A stretch of 52,188 nt of DNA from JACDET01 sp035568375 (GTDB lineage Bacteria > Patescibacteriota > Microgenomatia > Levybacterales > UBA12049), in NCBI GenBank assembly GCA_035568375.1, contig DATMOG010000092.1, positions 1-52,188 of the forward strand, in the 5' to 3' direction. This document shows positions 15,387 through 25,410 of this stretch, piece by piece (positions within the stretch are counted from its first letter, which is position 1; each line of letters starts with the position of its first letter). The notes below the pieces were generated by a model, which was not told the origin of the DNA, did no database searches, and saw nothing but the letters and a program-made list of their open reading frames with translations. A program made the translations under genes and the position numbers.

Positions 15387-17198
15387 TCAATAATATCTGT
15401 CATTTTCTGGAAGTCGTTGGATAATAAGATGCTCTGGTAAATCAGTGATAAACCGAGAGACAGTATTCGCTGTTCGTTGTCCAAAAAAGAGTCTACGTTT
15501 TGCATAGGTTAAAAATAGCATTTCTTTTGCTCTTGTCATTCCGACATAGCAGAGTCTGCGTTCTTCTTCCAGTTGTTCTCGATCCATGAGTGAGCGTGAA
15601 TGTGGAAAAAGACCCTCTTCCATTCCGATGATAAAAACGATCGGGAACTCAAGTCCTTTTGCCGCGTGGAGAGTCATCAATGTAATGGCATTCTTTTTTT
15701 CACCTTTTTCCTGTTTGTCTGAATGATATTCTTGTTCAACTAAGGCAACATTTTCTAAAAAATCAGTCAAATTAGGAAATGCAATGGCAACCGAACGAAG
15801 TTCTTTAATGTTTTCAAGCCTTGCACGGTCTTCTGCAACATTTTCATCATAGAGATCAAGATAATTCGTCGCCTTAATGATACCATCAAGATACTCAATC
15901 GTTTTTATAGTATTTTTTCCTTTTATTGTTTTTTGGTAATCAAGGAATTTTAGCAGACGCCCTTTTCCTAATTTCTCAATACGTTTGTAAGAAATAGTAT
16001 CCTTGAGATTATTTTGGACGCGAAGGTAGGCAAGAATGTCTTTAATTTCTTTCCGTTCATAAAATCTCGTACCCCCGATCAGCAGATACGGTAAACCATG
16101 ATGTAACAATGATTCCTCGATGACACGGGATTGTGCATTAGTGCGATAAAGCACTGCAACTTGGTTCAGTCGCTTGAGTCCGAGATTCGCAATAGTACTG
16201 ATAATAAAACCTGCCTCGTCTTGTTCATTATTTGCTTCGTAGAGTTGTATCTCTTCGCCATCAGGATTTTTTGTCCATAATTGCAGCACAGGATGGCTGG
16301 TATTTTTTGAAATGATTGTTGAAGCACTGTCAAGAATTTTCTGTGTGGAACGGTAATTTTGTGAAAGCGAAAAAGTTTTAGTTCCAGGAAAATCGTCTTT
16401 AAACCTGCTGAGATTTCGATAATCAGCACCGCGCCAGCTGTAAATGCTTTGAGAAAAATCACCAACAACACAGATATTGTGCCATTTGTCCGCTAAAAGT
16501 TTGGTTAGCACATATTGTGCTCTGTTAGTATCCTGATATTCATCAATTAAAATATAGCGGAACATATTCTGATATTTTTTTAGAACCTGTTCATGTTCAC
16601 GGAAGAGTTTGATTGTGTGTAGAATCAGATCATCAAAATCAAGCGCATCGTTTTCTTTAAGGATAGATTGATAAACAGGATAAATTTTTGCGACAGTTTC
16701 CTGGAAGTATCCTCTTGCAAAGTTTCCATATTCATAAGCTGTGATAATTTCGTTTTTTGCTTGGGAAATAGTGGCGTGGATGGAATGAGGTTTGAAGTCC
16801 TTTGTTGAGAGATCAAGTCTACTCATCGCCTCTTTAACGGCATCCAATTGGTCCGGAGAATCATAAATGATGAAGTTGGGAGAAAAACCAAGTTGATTGC
16901 TCTCACGGCGAAGTATTTTGGCACACATTGCATGAAATGTTGCTATCCATGGTAAAGGTTTGTCAGACAAAAATTGTCTCATTCGTTCTTTCATCTCGGT
17001 TGCTGCTTTGTTGGTAAAGGTGATCATGAGGATAGATTCATGCTCAATATTTTTTTCTTGCATGAGATACATGACTTTGTGTGTCAATACACGGGTTTTG
17101 CCAGATCCTGCACCTGCAAGAATGATCATAGGGCCGTCTGTTGCGAAGACAGCTTTTTGTTGTTCGGCATTTAAATCCTTGAGTAATATATCTTTCAT
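15387..17198 (-). CDS. UvrD/PcrA/Rep-type DNA helicase
   Basis: Superfamily 1A 3'-to-5' helicase for repair and replication restart. Walker A AGAGSGKT at residues 28-35, motif Ia ITFTNKAATEMKERM, Walker B LIDEYQDTNRAQ, motif III VVGDFSQSIYSWRGAD, motif IV LSQNYRST, motif V LMTLHAAKGLEFPIVFIIG and motif VI EERRLCYVGMTRAKE. At 603 residues it is shorter than PcrA or UvrD (about 720) because subdomain 2B looks reduced and there is almost no C-terminal tail after motif VI. UvrD and PcrA cannot be separated by eye. Confidence 0.93.
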   Translation of the reverse strand: MKDILLKDLNAEQQKAVFATDGPMIILAGAGSGKTRVLTHKVMYLMQEKNIEHESILMITFTNKAATEMKERMRQFLSDKPLPWIATFHAMCAKILRRESNQLGFSPNFIIYDSPDQLDAVKEAMSRLDLSTKDFKPHSIHATISQAKNEIITAYEYGNFARGYFQETVAKIYPVYQSILKENDALDFDDLILHTIKLFREHEQVLKKYQNMFRYILIDEYQDTNRAQYVLTKLLADKWHNICVVGDFSQSIYSWRGADYRNLSRFKDDFPGTKTFSLSQNYRSTQKILDSASTIISKNTSHPVLQLWTKNPDGEEIQLYEANNEQDEAGFIISTIANLGLKRLNQVAVLYRTNAQSRVIEESLLHHGLPYLLIGGTRFYERKEIKDILAYLRVQNNLKDTISYKRIEKLGKGRLLKFLDYQKTIKGKNTIKTIEYLDGIIKATNYLDLYDENVAEDRARLENIKELRSVAIAFPNLTDFLENVALVEQEYHSDKQEKGEKKNAITLMTLHAAKGLEFPIVFIIGMEEGLFPHSRSLMDREQLEEERRLCYVGMTRAKEMLFLTYAKRRLFFGQRTANTVSRFITDLPEHLIIQRLPENDRYY

Positions 17199-17372
17199 AG
17201 AGTATAATGGATTGAATTAGCTTAGAGTTGTATTAGAAATTTTTTCCATAGTTTGTTCTAGTGAAGTAGAAATTTATAAGAAGTTTATTACTTGCTTCAA
17301 CGAACTGCGTTATAGGAATCTGTGCATTTCTGTCACACATTGCTAATATAAGGATATTATTGATTGTAGCAT

Positions 17373-18083
17373 ATGAAAAAGCTCTTTATCGTTGGGAATT
17401 GGAAATCGAATAAAACAGTTGCAGAAGCGAAGGCTTGGCTTAATAAATTCCGAGATCTTAATACCTTCTATTCTCCAGATGAAAAAGAAGTTATAGTTTG
17501 TCCTCCATTTACACTACTTCCTGTAATGAAAGAATTTATTGATACGAATAATCTGCCATTAAAACTCGGAACGCAGGATATCTCTCCTTTTGAAGAGGGT
17601 GCCTTTACTGGCGCTGTTTCTGTGAGGGAGGCTAAAGAATTTGTGACTTATGCTATCGTTGGTCATTCTGAGCGACGAAAATATTTCCATGAAACTGATG
17701 AGGATATTTTGGCAAAAATTAAACAGCTCGTAAAAAATAATATAACTCCCATTTTGTGTATCAGCGATCTGAAACAATTAGAGTATTATCTTAAAGAAGA
17801 TACAATACTTGTTGAGAATGCTGATAGAATAATTTTTGTTTATGAACCACCAAGCGCCATCAGTGGAGGAGGTGCATTTCATGCAGCTGATCCAAAAGAT
17901 ATTGATACAAATACGTCCGAGATTAGCAGAATAATAGGGAAAGACGTTATTACCATTTATGGTGGAAGTGTCAATCCTGAAAATGCTGCAACAATTTTTG
18001 GTTTAGAGCATGTCTCAGGAGGACTTCCTGGACAGACAAGTTTGGATGCTGAAAAATTTGTGCAAATAATTACTAGTATTTAA
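17373..18083 (+). CDS. tpiA: Triosephosphate isomerase
   Basis: Interconverts dihydroxyacetone phosphate and glyceraldehyde 3-phosphate in glycolysis. 236 residues, slightly short. Catalytic residues are all visible: Lys in GNWKSN (K11), His in VGHSERR (H98) and Glu in VYEPPSAI (E158). The mobile phosphate loop after the glutamate is unusual (SGGGAFHAADP rather than the common bacterial GTGKTAT type), and the C-terminal phosphate site reads SGGLPGQTSL rather than DGGLVGGASL. Activity is still expected. It stands alone, divergent from the helicase gene. Confidence 0.93.
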   Translation: MKKLFIVGNWKSNKTVAEAKAWLNKFRDLNTFYSPDEKEVIVCPPFTLLPVMKEFIDTNNLPLKLGTQDISPFEEGAFTGAVSVREAKEFVTYAIVGHSERRKYFHETDEDILAKIKQLVKNNITPILCISDLKQLEYYLKEDTILVENADRIIFVYEPPSAISGGGAFHAADPKDIDTNTSEISRIIGKDVITIYGGSVNPENAATIFGLEHVSGGLPGQTSLDAEKFVQIITSI

Positions 18084-18283
18084 AGACTTCTTAATCTACT
18101 ATATAAAAATAATTCATGGATAATAATTTTGATAGCTTGCAGTCGCGATTGTAAATTCATAGACGAAGGGTTGTTCGTAAATGAGTCATTGTTTAGATTC
18201 TTATTGTTAGTATTTTATTTTGGTTATATTACTGTTAAAGTTGTTTTAACACGCCTGATAGGGACATATGAATAAAAAGATAA

Positions 18284-20551
18284 TTAATTTATTTTATAAA
18301 TCCTCGTAGTGTTATGTTGGTATATAATCCGTCCAAGCTCGCTGAATTTGTGTTCATCTAAGAGAGGATATTTTTGGAGTTCAAGAGTGCCAATATACAC
18401 ATATTGTACATGATATGCATTGAGCAATGCTTTTGTTTGTGAGATGTTCGTTGATTCATACATTGTTTTCACTTCAGTAATTCGTGGTGCGGGAATATCA
18501 TATGTCCCACGCCAGAGCCATTCATGAACAGTCCAACCGAGAACTGTTGGCAAACCAGTATTTGCTGAGATCCTGGCATAGTCAGTATACGAGTCGCCTT
18601 GTGCTTCTAATATTACTGGTTGTCCTTTGATATTTTTATTCAGCCATTCAATTGCAGCATAATCATCAGAATATATTGTTTTAAGATAATTAGTACCATT
18701 CAAACTTTGATAATTTTTAAAGCCATTATAATAAGCATTAACTGCAAGATACGGATAAGTCATCACAAGGCAAACAAGAATCGCAGAAATAATTAAAATG
18801 AAAAAGTTGAGGATTCGTTGTTTTAGCCGTTGATAAGTCATTGCAACAATCATTCGAACTACAACATATGCGCTGCTGATCGAAAGCATAATAAACGCTT
18901 GAAAAACAAGTTTAAACATAGTATTTGCACGATAATAAGTTGGATAAATATCCTTGAGGTAGACAAATTCTGGAATAAAAATAAGTAAGATTGAGAGTAT
19001 TATTAGTAATAAAACAAAAATATCAGTTTGAGTATGCTTTTTGGATCGCCAAAGGAATGTTCCAAAAACGACAATGAAGAAAAAGAAGAAACCGTAGAGC
19101 GTTAAAATTTCCCACCAATAGGATCTTTGGCAATGATTTGCTTCAAATAGAAATGGTCCTATTTTGCCAATTTTTGTTAATGAGTCAGGAGCACAAAGGA
19201 TACCTATTCCTGATGCAAATGGTTTGAAGTGAATATTGTATGGTGTTGAAAAGAGAAAGGCGGTTGTCGTGATCACCAGAATTGAAAGTATCAAATCACG
19301 TCCCCATGCTATTTCCCAGTCGGTGAATTTGTGTAGATGAAACGTGGATTTACTATTTTGTTTGATAACAGTTACTGCTGATGCTTCTTTCTCAAATTGC
19401 TTTTTGTATAGAACAATTTTATATCCATGAATTGCCAAAAGTGTCATTGCACTAAGCAGCCAATAAATAATACCATCCCAAGCATTGGTCATATACATAC
19501 ATGCAAGGAGCAATCCAATAAAAAGGAGATACAGTGGTTTGACTTGAAATGTCTGGTTGATTTTTGTATTTTCTTCAGTCTGTTGATCAGTATGCAGTAG
19601 TAGTAGTGAGAAGAGAAACGCGATTACAAGTAAGACAAACGGAATATCTAATACATGTCCATGCAGGTCTGCAACAACCCATGAGTAAATAGGAAACTCA
19701 TGGATAGTGTGATAAATAAAACGAGTAGCATTCGGATACCAGTAGCTATTAGGGAAACTAAATGGTTTAAAAGGTAGCTGCCATATCGGTACGGGATTAT
19801 CTGTATTATATGAGCTGAAGAAAGCATATAAAAGGTGAAGATTACCACCAAATGTAACAAGGCATGCTGTAAGTATTCCTGTAGGGATAAGCTTGAATTT
19901 AACAATTCGTTCAGTTTTGACAAGTTGGTAATACAAATTTGCGCCAATAGAAAAAGTCATGGTGAAACAAAATGCGACAATTGTTGAGAGCATAAGATTA
20001 AAGGTAATATATGAAGGTAGACCTGAGAGCTTGGTCAACATGGCAGTCAACAAGTGTCCGAAGTAGTAATAATTAATGGTGTAAGGAGTAAACCACATAT
20101 CTTTAGGGGGGAAGTAATCTGATCGAAGCAGCGAATTCACAAAACCATAATCCATAAATTTCTCAAGTCCATGAATATCAGGTGCAAAAGAATGAATATA
20201 TGCCCAAATTAAAAGAACAGTAAGAAATAACAATTCTTCGATAGCAAATATGAATAATGTCTGTTTTACAATGTACCAGAGCTTCCATTTTTGTTTAAGC
20301 AAGTAGAATGATCCTGCAATAAGGACAATTGCAACAGCTATTATTGTAAAATTAGTAAAAGGTGCGATATGGAAAGTCCCGAGGAGAAAGACAGCATAGC
20401 CAACAAATAAGGTACCGATTAACTTGGAAAAGAGATAGCCTTTGTCAAAAAAAGGATCAAAAAGGCGAATCGTTATTGGTGCAAAGCCTATGCCCAAGAC
20501 AAAGAGCACGAGCCACCACTGTACAACGGCATTGATATCGGAAGGATTCAT
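18284..20551 (-). CDS. DUF2298 'YYY' multi-pass membrane protein (copy 1)
   Basis: 755 residues with about a dozen or more membrane helices. The name-giving INYYYFG motif follows an acidic, conserved first loop (GLEKFMDYGFVNSLL then FPPKDMW). Other landmarks shared with the second copy at 26363-28531 are ADLHGH, TNAWD, and a C-terminal soluble part with ILEAQGDSY...TVLGWTVHEWLWR. The family is found in Chloroflexi, archaea and candidate phyla. The topology, with a conserved acidic motif in the first external loop, resembles GT-C lipid-linked sugar transferases, but that is an inference. The start overlaps the HAD-like gene by 4 bases (ATGA). Confidence 0.85.
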   Translation of the reverse strand: MNPSDINAVVQWWLVLFVLGIGFAPITIRLFDPFFDKGYLFSKLIGTLFVGYAVFLLGTFHIAPFTNFTIIAVAIVLIAGSFYLLKQKWKLWYIVKQTLFIFAIEELLFLTVLLIWAYIHSFAPDIHGLEKFMDYGFVNSLLRSDYFPPKDMWFTPYTINYYYFGHLLTAMLTKLSGLPSYITFNLMLSTIVAFCFTMTFSIGANLYYQLVKTERIVKFKLIPTGILTACLVTFGGNLHLLYAFFSSYNTDNPVPIWQLPFKPFSFPNSYWYPNATRFIYHTIHEFPIYSWVVADLHGHVLDIPFVLLVIAFLFSLLLLHTDQQTEENTKINQTFQVKPLYLLFIGLLLACMYMTNAWDGIIYWLLSAMTLLAIHGYKIVLYKKQFEKEASAVTVIKQNSKSTFHLHKFTDWEIAWGRDLILSILVITTTAFLFSTPYNIHFKPFASGIGILCAPDSLTKIGKIGPFLFEANHCQRSYWWEILTLYGFFFFFIVVFGTFLWRSKKHTQTDIFVLLLIILSILLIFIPEFVYLKDIYPTYYRANTMFKLVFQAFIMLSISSAYVVVRMIVAMTYQRLKQRILNFFILIISAILVCLVMTYPYLAVNAYYNGFKNYQSLNGTNYLKTIYSDDYAAIEWLNKNIKGQPVILEAQGDSYTDYARISANTGLPTVLGWTVHEWLWRGTYDIPAPRITEVKTMYESTNISQTKALLNAYHVQYVYIGTLELQKYPLLDEHKFSELGRIIYQHNTTRIYKIN

Positions 20552-21093
20552 GAATGAAAAATTTCTCCTAAGTTTCTAACTGCAGTAATATTATCACTAA
20601 TTTTTGCACCTTGTGCGTGTTCATCAAGCCAAAAAAAATTGGTGTGTGGATTATTTTTAGCAACATAACGAATAAGGGACAGATCATCATCAATGAAAAT
20701 ATCAAGATTCAGTTTTTGTAATATTTCATTTTTGAATTTATGAGGCTGTTTATTGTTATAGTTAAAATAGAGTTTGTCAAAGATTGTATCAAGAGCATAT
20801 TTTTTTACTAGCCGCTGTGTCTCTGGCTCAAGGAATTTAAATCTGCTTGAAATTAAATACAATTGGTGTTTCTTTTCTTTTGATAATTCACGAAGAGATG
20901 CAAAATTATCCCTCATTTGCTTTCTTAAAATGGGGACATGAAGTGCTTTTCTGAATAATTGTTCTGGACGTGAAGGAATACGGTAAAGTAAAATGCCATT
21001 ATCTCGTTGTTTATAAAACTTGTTAATCACAGCATTTGGGATAAATGGTGGAGTATTTATGAAAACTTTATCGAGATCAAAACCTATCTTCAT
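20548..21093 (-). CDS. HAD-superfamily-like hydrolase
   Basis: 181 residues. HAD motif I is near the N-terminus as GFDLDKVFINT (D6, D8), motif II as LISSR, a candidate motif III lysine lies in the K-rich stretch before ILQKLNLD, and motif IV is DIFIDDDLSL. This is enough to suggest a phosphatase or nucleotidase-type fold. The substrate is unknown. Translationally coupled to the downstream DUF2298 gene, which hints at a role in the same envelope pathway, for example removing phosphate from a sugar or lipid carrier. A TATACA -10-like box ends 7 nt before the start. Confidence 0.72.
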   Translation of the reverse strand: MKIGFDLDKVFINTPPFIPNAVINKFYKQRDNGILLYRIPSRPEQLFRKALHVPILRKQMRDNFASLRELSKEKKHQLYLISSRFKFLEPETQRLVKKYALDTIFDKLYFNYNNKQPHKFKNEILQKLNLDIFIDDDLSLIRYVAKNNPHTNFFWLDEHAQGAKISDNITAVRNLGEIFHS

Positions 21094-21124
21094 AATTTTT
21101 TGTATAATGTATTATATAACATAA

Positions 21125-22258
21125 ATGAAAATTTTAATAAGCTCTTCATATTATGCACCTCATATTAGTGGTTTGACAAATTCCATAAAAAATCTTGCAG
21201 AATTATTGGCAAAAAAAGATTACAAAATTAGTGTACTTACAACACAACATAATAAAAATCTTGCAAAAAAGGAAATAATAAAGGGTGTAAACGTGGTACG
21301 AGTTTCATATCTCTTCAAAATACATAAAGGATTTTTTATGCCATATTTCTCTCTTGTTGCCTTACGAGCAATACAAAAAGCGGATCAAGTTATTATTGGT
21401 CTTCCACAGATGGAAGGTTGTTTTATTGCCTTAGTAGCAAAATTAATGAGAAAAAGACTACATGTCATTTACACGTGTGAAGTTACAGTCGGGAATATAT
21501 TTGGAGGAAAAATTATTGAAGCTGTAATGCATGCCTCCAATAAAATTTCACTATTTTTTGCGGACAACATTATTGTACTTACAGCGGATTTTGGAGCACA
21601 TGCAATACTCTTAAAAGGTAAATCAAAAAAATTGCATACGATTTATCCTGTGATAATTCCTCCTATTACAGATCCTGTGTCACAAAAATACTTTGGGAGA
21701 AGATTATCTTCAAAACGCTATCATATTGGGTTTTTAGGAAGAATTGCTCCAGAGAAAGGTATAGAGTATCTCATCTCAGCGATTCCTCTTTTGCGAAAAA
21801 GCTTAGATAATAATTTTACAATTGTTCTTGCTGGACCACTCCATGCAGTCGGTGAAAAAAAATATTTGCAAACAATGGACAAGCTTATTAAAGAAAATAA
21901 AGAGGTAATTCTGCAATTGGGAGAGTTACAAGAGAATGAATTGGGTGCCTTTTATTCTCTTATGGATGTAATTGTTCTTCCAAGCGTAAATATGACTGAA
22001 GCTTTTGGGATGGTGCAAGTTGAGGCTATGTTTTGTGGTACACCGGTTGTTGCAACTGATCTCCCCGGAGTTAGTTCTATAGTACAAGTAACAGGAATGG
22101 GGGAAATAGCAAAAAAAAGAGATATTTCTGATTTAGCTAAAAAAATAAATAAGGTAATTAAAAATAAGCATAGTTATATTAGAGAAAGAAAAAAAATCGC
22201 AAAAATATTTGCAACAGACGATATTTTTTTACAATATGAACAATTATTTAAAAACTAA
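21125..22258 (+). CDS. GT4-family glycosyltransferase
   Basis: GT-B fold retaining glycosyltransferase, 377 residues. N-terminal acceptor domain starts MKILISSSYYAPHISGLTNSIKNLA. The C-terminal donor domain has GFLGRIAPEKGIEYLI and the EX7E motif in TEAFGMVQVEAMFCGTPVVA, where the two glutamates bracket seven residues. Cytoplasmic, probably adding a sugar from a nucleotide donor to a lipid-linked glycan. The following GT39-like gene starts inside its 3' end, so the two are coupled. Divergent from the HAD/DUF2298 operon; TATAAT-like boxes lie in the 31-bp gap. Confidence 0.9.
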   Translation: MKILISSSYYAPHISGLTNSIKNLAELLAKKDYKISVLTTQHNKNLAKKEIIKGVNVVRVSYLFKIHKGFFMPYFSLVALRAIQKADQVIIGLPQMEGCFIALVAKLMRKRLHVIYTCEVTVGNIFGGKIIEAVMHASNKISLFFADNIIVLTADFGAHAILLKGKSKKLHTIYPVIIPPITDPVSQKYFGRRLSSKRYHIGFLGRIAPEKGIEYLISAIPLLRKSLDNNFTIVLAGPLHAVGEKKYLQTMDKLIKENKEVILQLGELQENELGAFYSLMDVIVLPSVNMTEAFGMVQVEAMFCGTPVVATDLPGVSSIVQVTGMGEIAKKRDISDLAKKINKVIKNKHSYIRERKKIAKIFATDDIFLQYEQLFKN

Positions 22259-23741
22259 TTTATTTAAGCGATTACTTGAGAGAAAATTATTTTTTATTTT
22301 TTTTCTAGCATTTGTTTTCCGTTTTCTAGTTCTTGCGAATATTCCTTATCGTGTTGATGGTGACGCTTCGAGGTTTGCAGTTGATGGGGTGCAAATTATT
22401 AAGCAAGGCTTGCCATTTGCAGGTATTGGTTGGGAAGGTCAAGCAAATGGATATTTTTATCTTGTCGGATTCTTTTTGCATATATTTTCTAATCAACTCA
22501 TTGGAATACGTTTTTTATCTGCAATAGGTGGTTTTTTGGGTGTTATTGCAACATATCTATTTATTCGAAAATTATTTACTCAACAAGTCGCTTGTTATGC
22601 AGCTCTTTTTCTTACCGCTTGTCCTTTTGATCTTGTTTTTTCACGAAATGGGATGGAGGTTGTTTGGATGACTTTTTTTGCACCTATGATACTCTTTTTA
22701 TTTTTGCAAGAAAGCGATTTTGCTGTTATGATTTCAGGCTTTTTGACAGGTGTCTCTCAATATTTTGGTCCAGGTAATAGGCTAATTCCAATTTTACTAC
22801 TTGTATTGCTTACACTATTGCTTCTCCACAGAAAAATCCTATGGAAAAAGGGCTTTGTCAAAATCATTTTTTGGCTACTTTGTTTTGGAATTGCTTATAT
22901 GCCAATGATTATTTATTTTGTAGGTCATCCAGCCGATTATTCTATTCGAGTAAATATGGTAAGTATTTTTCAACCTGGATGGCTATCTAGTTTGCTAAGT
23001 TCTGGCAAGTTTATAGCATATATAATGAATTGCTTTTTCGTCTTTTTCCTTCCTGTTCCAAGCACACCTTTTTGGTTTTATAGAACTCCATATTTGGATT
23101 ATTTTGCAATATTCTTTTTTATTATTGGGCTTGTTTATGGAGTATTTTTTATTAAGAAATTATCCTTGCAGTTGCTCTATATGTATCTTTTCTCGGTTAT
23201 TATCATTGGCGGAATACTTACTATTGATTCTCCAATGCCGAGTCGATATATTATTGCATTTCCAGCGATTGCAGGGTTCATTGGATATGCAATAGATATT
23301 GTAATAAAGCTATTTCATAAAAAAGCCCAATTGTTTGTCATATTTTTTGTGGGCGTATTATTTTTAATAGGTGGATTAACTTCCTATTTTTCACATGAAG
23401 AAATAGACACCTGGAAGTATGATATAAATACACAAATTGCTACGTACGCTGGTCGTTTTTTGGCAAAAAAAGACCGGAATCATAAAATATATTTTTTGGG
23501 TACTAACAATATGTTCTATAATGGAGTTGTTACACTCAGATTTCTTACAGGAAAAGAAGGAGTAGATATTATGCAAAATGAAAATTTAGCAGCAATGGCA
23601 TTTCCACAAAAAAGTGATTTTGTCATTTTACCGGAAAGAAAAAAAGATCTTTTGATACTTTCACAAAAATATTCAAGAGGATTTTATAGAGAATTTAGAA
23701 ATCCTAGCGGAGATCTGCTTTTTTATCTTGTTGAAAGATGA
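22236..23741 (+). CDS. GT39/ArnT-like membrane glycosyltransferase
   Basis: About 501 residues from ATG 22236, with roughly ten membrane helices starting at FFIFFLAFVFRFLVLA. The first external loop has an acidic motif YRVDGDASRFAVDG typical of GT-C enzymes (protein mannosyltransferase, ArnT), which use polyprenyl-phosphate sugars. A smaller soluble C-terminal part begins after about residue 390. The start overlaps the GT4 gene by 23 bases. The 3' end overlaps that of the convergent GT39 gene by 38 bases. Sugar and acceptor unknown. Confidence 0.82.
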   Translation: MNNYLKTNLFKRLLERKLFFIFFLAFVFRFLVLANIPYRVDGDASRFAVDGVQIIKQGLPFAGIGWEGQANGYFYLVGFFLHIFSNQLIGIRFLSAIGGFLGVIATYLFIRKLFTQQVACYAALFLTACPFDLVFSRNGMEVVWMTFFAPMILFLFLQESDFAVMISGFLTGVSQYFGPGNRLIPILLLVLLTLLLLHRKILWKKGFVKIIFWLLCFGIAYMPMIIYFVGHPADYSIRVNMVSIFQPGWLSSLLSSGKFIAYIMNCFFVFFLPVPSTPFWFYRTPYLDYFAIFFFIIGLVYGVFFIKKLSLQLLYMYLFSVIIIGGILTIDSPMPSRYIIAFPAIAGFIGYAIDIVIKLFHKKAQLFVIFFVGVLFLIGGLTSYFSHEEIDTWKYDINTQIATYAGRFLAKKDRNHKIYFLGTNNMFYNGVVTLRFLTGKEGVDIMQNENLAAMAFPQKSDFVILPERKKDLLILSQKYSRGFYREFRNPSGDLLFYLVER

Positions 23742-25380
23742 TTACCTTTGGATGGTCAATGACAGTGAATGCTTCTTCTGCGTTATCATCAGGGATCGTT
23801 AATGGGATACCTAGATAATTCAATGACGGATATGAAGTAAACTCCGCTACTTTTTTGTATGCGGTTTTACCTATAAATATATCCCGATAAAATTTCGTCA
23901 TCTGTGGATATCGTTCAGGGACCGTTGGAATACTACCCCAGCCTCGATTGGAAGAAAAAATAAGGTAATCGCCTTGTACTAAAAGAGTATTCATTTTATT
24001 CCATTTTTGAGGTGTATCAGGATCAAAGACAGGCATTTCTTTGATAAGGTAATTATTTCCTGATGTGGTAAAAACCGGAAGTGGGAGTGCATCATCCCAA
24101 TGTTCCGTTAGAATAACACTATTTGTTGGAATGTGTGTATATATCCATTCTGATGCGGTGAAACGGGTAATTGGTTTGGTATAAATAGAGAAGAAAAACA
24201 TTGGCCAGATGATAACAAAAAGTAAAAGCGCGACTTGTACAGGTTTTGTTATTTGTTTAGAGAGATAAGTAAATCCGATACCGGCAAATAACGCAAAGAA
24301 AGGATAGAGTATGAGAAAATAACGCATAGTTTGTGTCGTTTGCATTGATTGGTAGAGAAAGAATAAGGTAACCCATCCAAGTATGATGTACAAATCTGCA
24401 TTTCTAATTTTTCTCAAAAGATAATAAATACCTAAAGCTACACATGCTGCATATCCGATTCCGATCCCATAGAAAATTAAATTTTTTAGAGCAAAGAGAA
24501 CTGGTGTTTTATGAATCCATTGAACACTAGGGGGAAACCATGCTTGTGGGCTGCTCCATGCTTGAAGCAGTTTTAAGTTATCAAGGAAAAGTTTGTTGGG
24601 ATGGAGATCGAAAAAATTGCCGTTTTGAAAAAGGTATGGGTCGGCAATTCTTCCTATAAGATAGGTGGTAAAGCCAAAGAGTAATAGATCTCCAGCAAGA
24701 TGAAAAAGATCTTGTTTTGCAATTTTTCGTTTATCAGTATATGCGTTAATAAATAAATAGAGAAGCAAGGGTGCTATAAAAATAGCGGTAACTTTGGACG
24801 CGATAGCCATTCCTAAGAAGAATCCACTGAATAAAAGCCAGCTACTATTCCTTGTAAAAGAAAAACGAATAGCAAAATAAAATGTGAGAAAAACAAAAGT
24901 ATTTAAAAAAGTATCTACAGCAAAAAAATGTGCTAGCTGGATTGGTAAGACTGCTATAGCATAAAAAAATGCTCCCCAGTATTTTACGTTTTTATTAAGT
25001 TTATATTCTTTTTCAAAAAGTTCTGCTGTTTTAAAAACAATGATTATCACTAGTAAATCGATAAATCCTGAGAGCATTCTTCCTAACTGCGTGAATGAGT
25101 TGTAGGTATCCTCCTTTGTCATGATTGCGAGAAGTTTGTTTACAACAACAGGGAATGTGCCATAAACATAAAATGAATGTCCGATATTTGCAGGATTCAT
25201 CGGTGAAATTTGTGGTGTGAGATACTGTGCAAAGGTTTGTGGCAGTTTCATATCTTCACCGACCATTGTAAGAAAGCGTTCATCAGGATGTAAATGATTC
25301 CCTTGGTCCCAGTTGATATCGTAAAATCGAAAAAAAGCACCAAGAAAGATAAGAGCAATTAATAGTAGTTTCTTCTTCAT
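23704..25380 (-). CDS. GT39-family dolichyl/polyprenyl-phosphate sugar transferase-like membrane protein
   Basis: 558 residues, with a signal-anchor helix (LLLIALIFLGAFFRFYDI) followed by the acidic external motif HLHPDERFL, which is characteristic of GT-C proteins, and then roughly ten more helices. The C-terminal soluble part (TEHWDDALPLP, YLIFSSNRGWG) is likely extracytoplasmic. Expected to add sugars from a lipid carrier to surface proteins or glycans. A TGCTACAAT extended -10 ends 6 nt before the start, suggesting separate leaderless expression although the methyltransferase gene lies just 30 bases upstream. Confidence 0.83.
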   Translation of the reverse strand: MKKKLLLIALIFLGAFFRFYDINWDQGNHLHPDERFLTMVGEDMKLPQTFAQYLTPQISPMNPANIGHSFYVYGTFPVVVNKLLAIMTKEDTYNSFTQLGRMLSGFIDLLVIIIVFKTAELFEKEYKLNKNVKYWGAFFYAIAVLPIQLAHFFAVDTFLNTFVFLTFYFAIRFSFTRNSSWLLFSGFFLGMAIASKVTAIFIAPLLLYLFINAYTDKRKIAKQDLFHLAGDLLLFGFTTYLIGRIADPYLFQNGNFFDLHPNKLFLDNLKLLQAWSSPQAWFPPSVQWIHKTPVLFALKNLIFYGIGIGYAACVALGIYYLLRKIRNADLYIILGWVTLFFLYQSMQTTQTMRYFLILYPFFALFAGIGFTYLSKQITKPVQVALLLFVIIWPMFFFSIYTKPITRFTASEWIYTHIPTNSVILTEHWDDALPLPVFTTSGNNYLIKEMPVFDPDTPQKWNKMNTLLVQGDYLIFSSNRGWGSIPTVPERYPQMTKFYRDIFIGKTAYKKVAEFTSYPSLNYLGIPLTIPDDNAEEAFTVIDHPKVIIFQQDKKADLR

Positions 25381-25386
25381 TTTTTT

Positions 25387-25395
25387 ATTGTAGCA
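25387..25395 (-). promoter_or_regulatory. Extended -10 promoter of the GT39 gene (leaderless type)
   Basis: TGCTACAAT on the minus strand: TGn extension plus TACAAT, ending 6 nt before the start codon at 25380. It lies in the 30-bp gap after the methyltransferase gene. Confidence 0.4.
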
Positions 25396-25410
25396 TGTGC
25401 AGGTATTGTT

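Noticed and set aside
18084..18283. 13-codon ORF at 18268 and AT-rich gap after tpiA
   Set aside because: No ribosome site, no conserved look; the gap shows nothing beyond AT-rich sequence.
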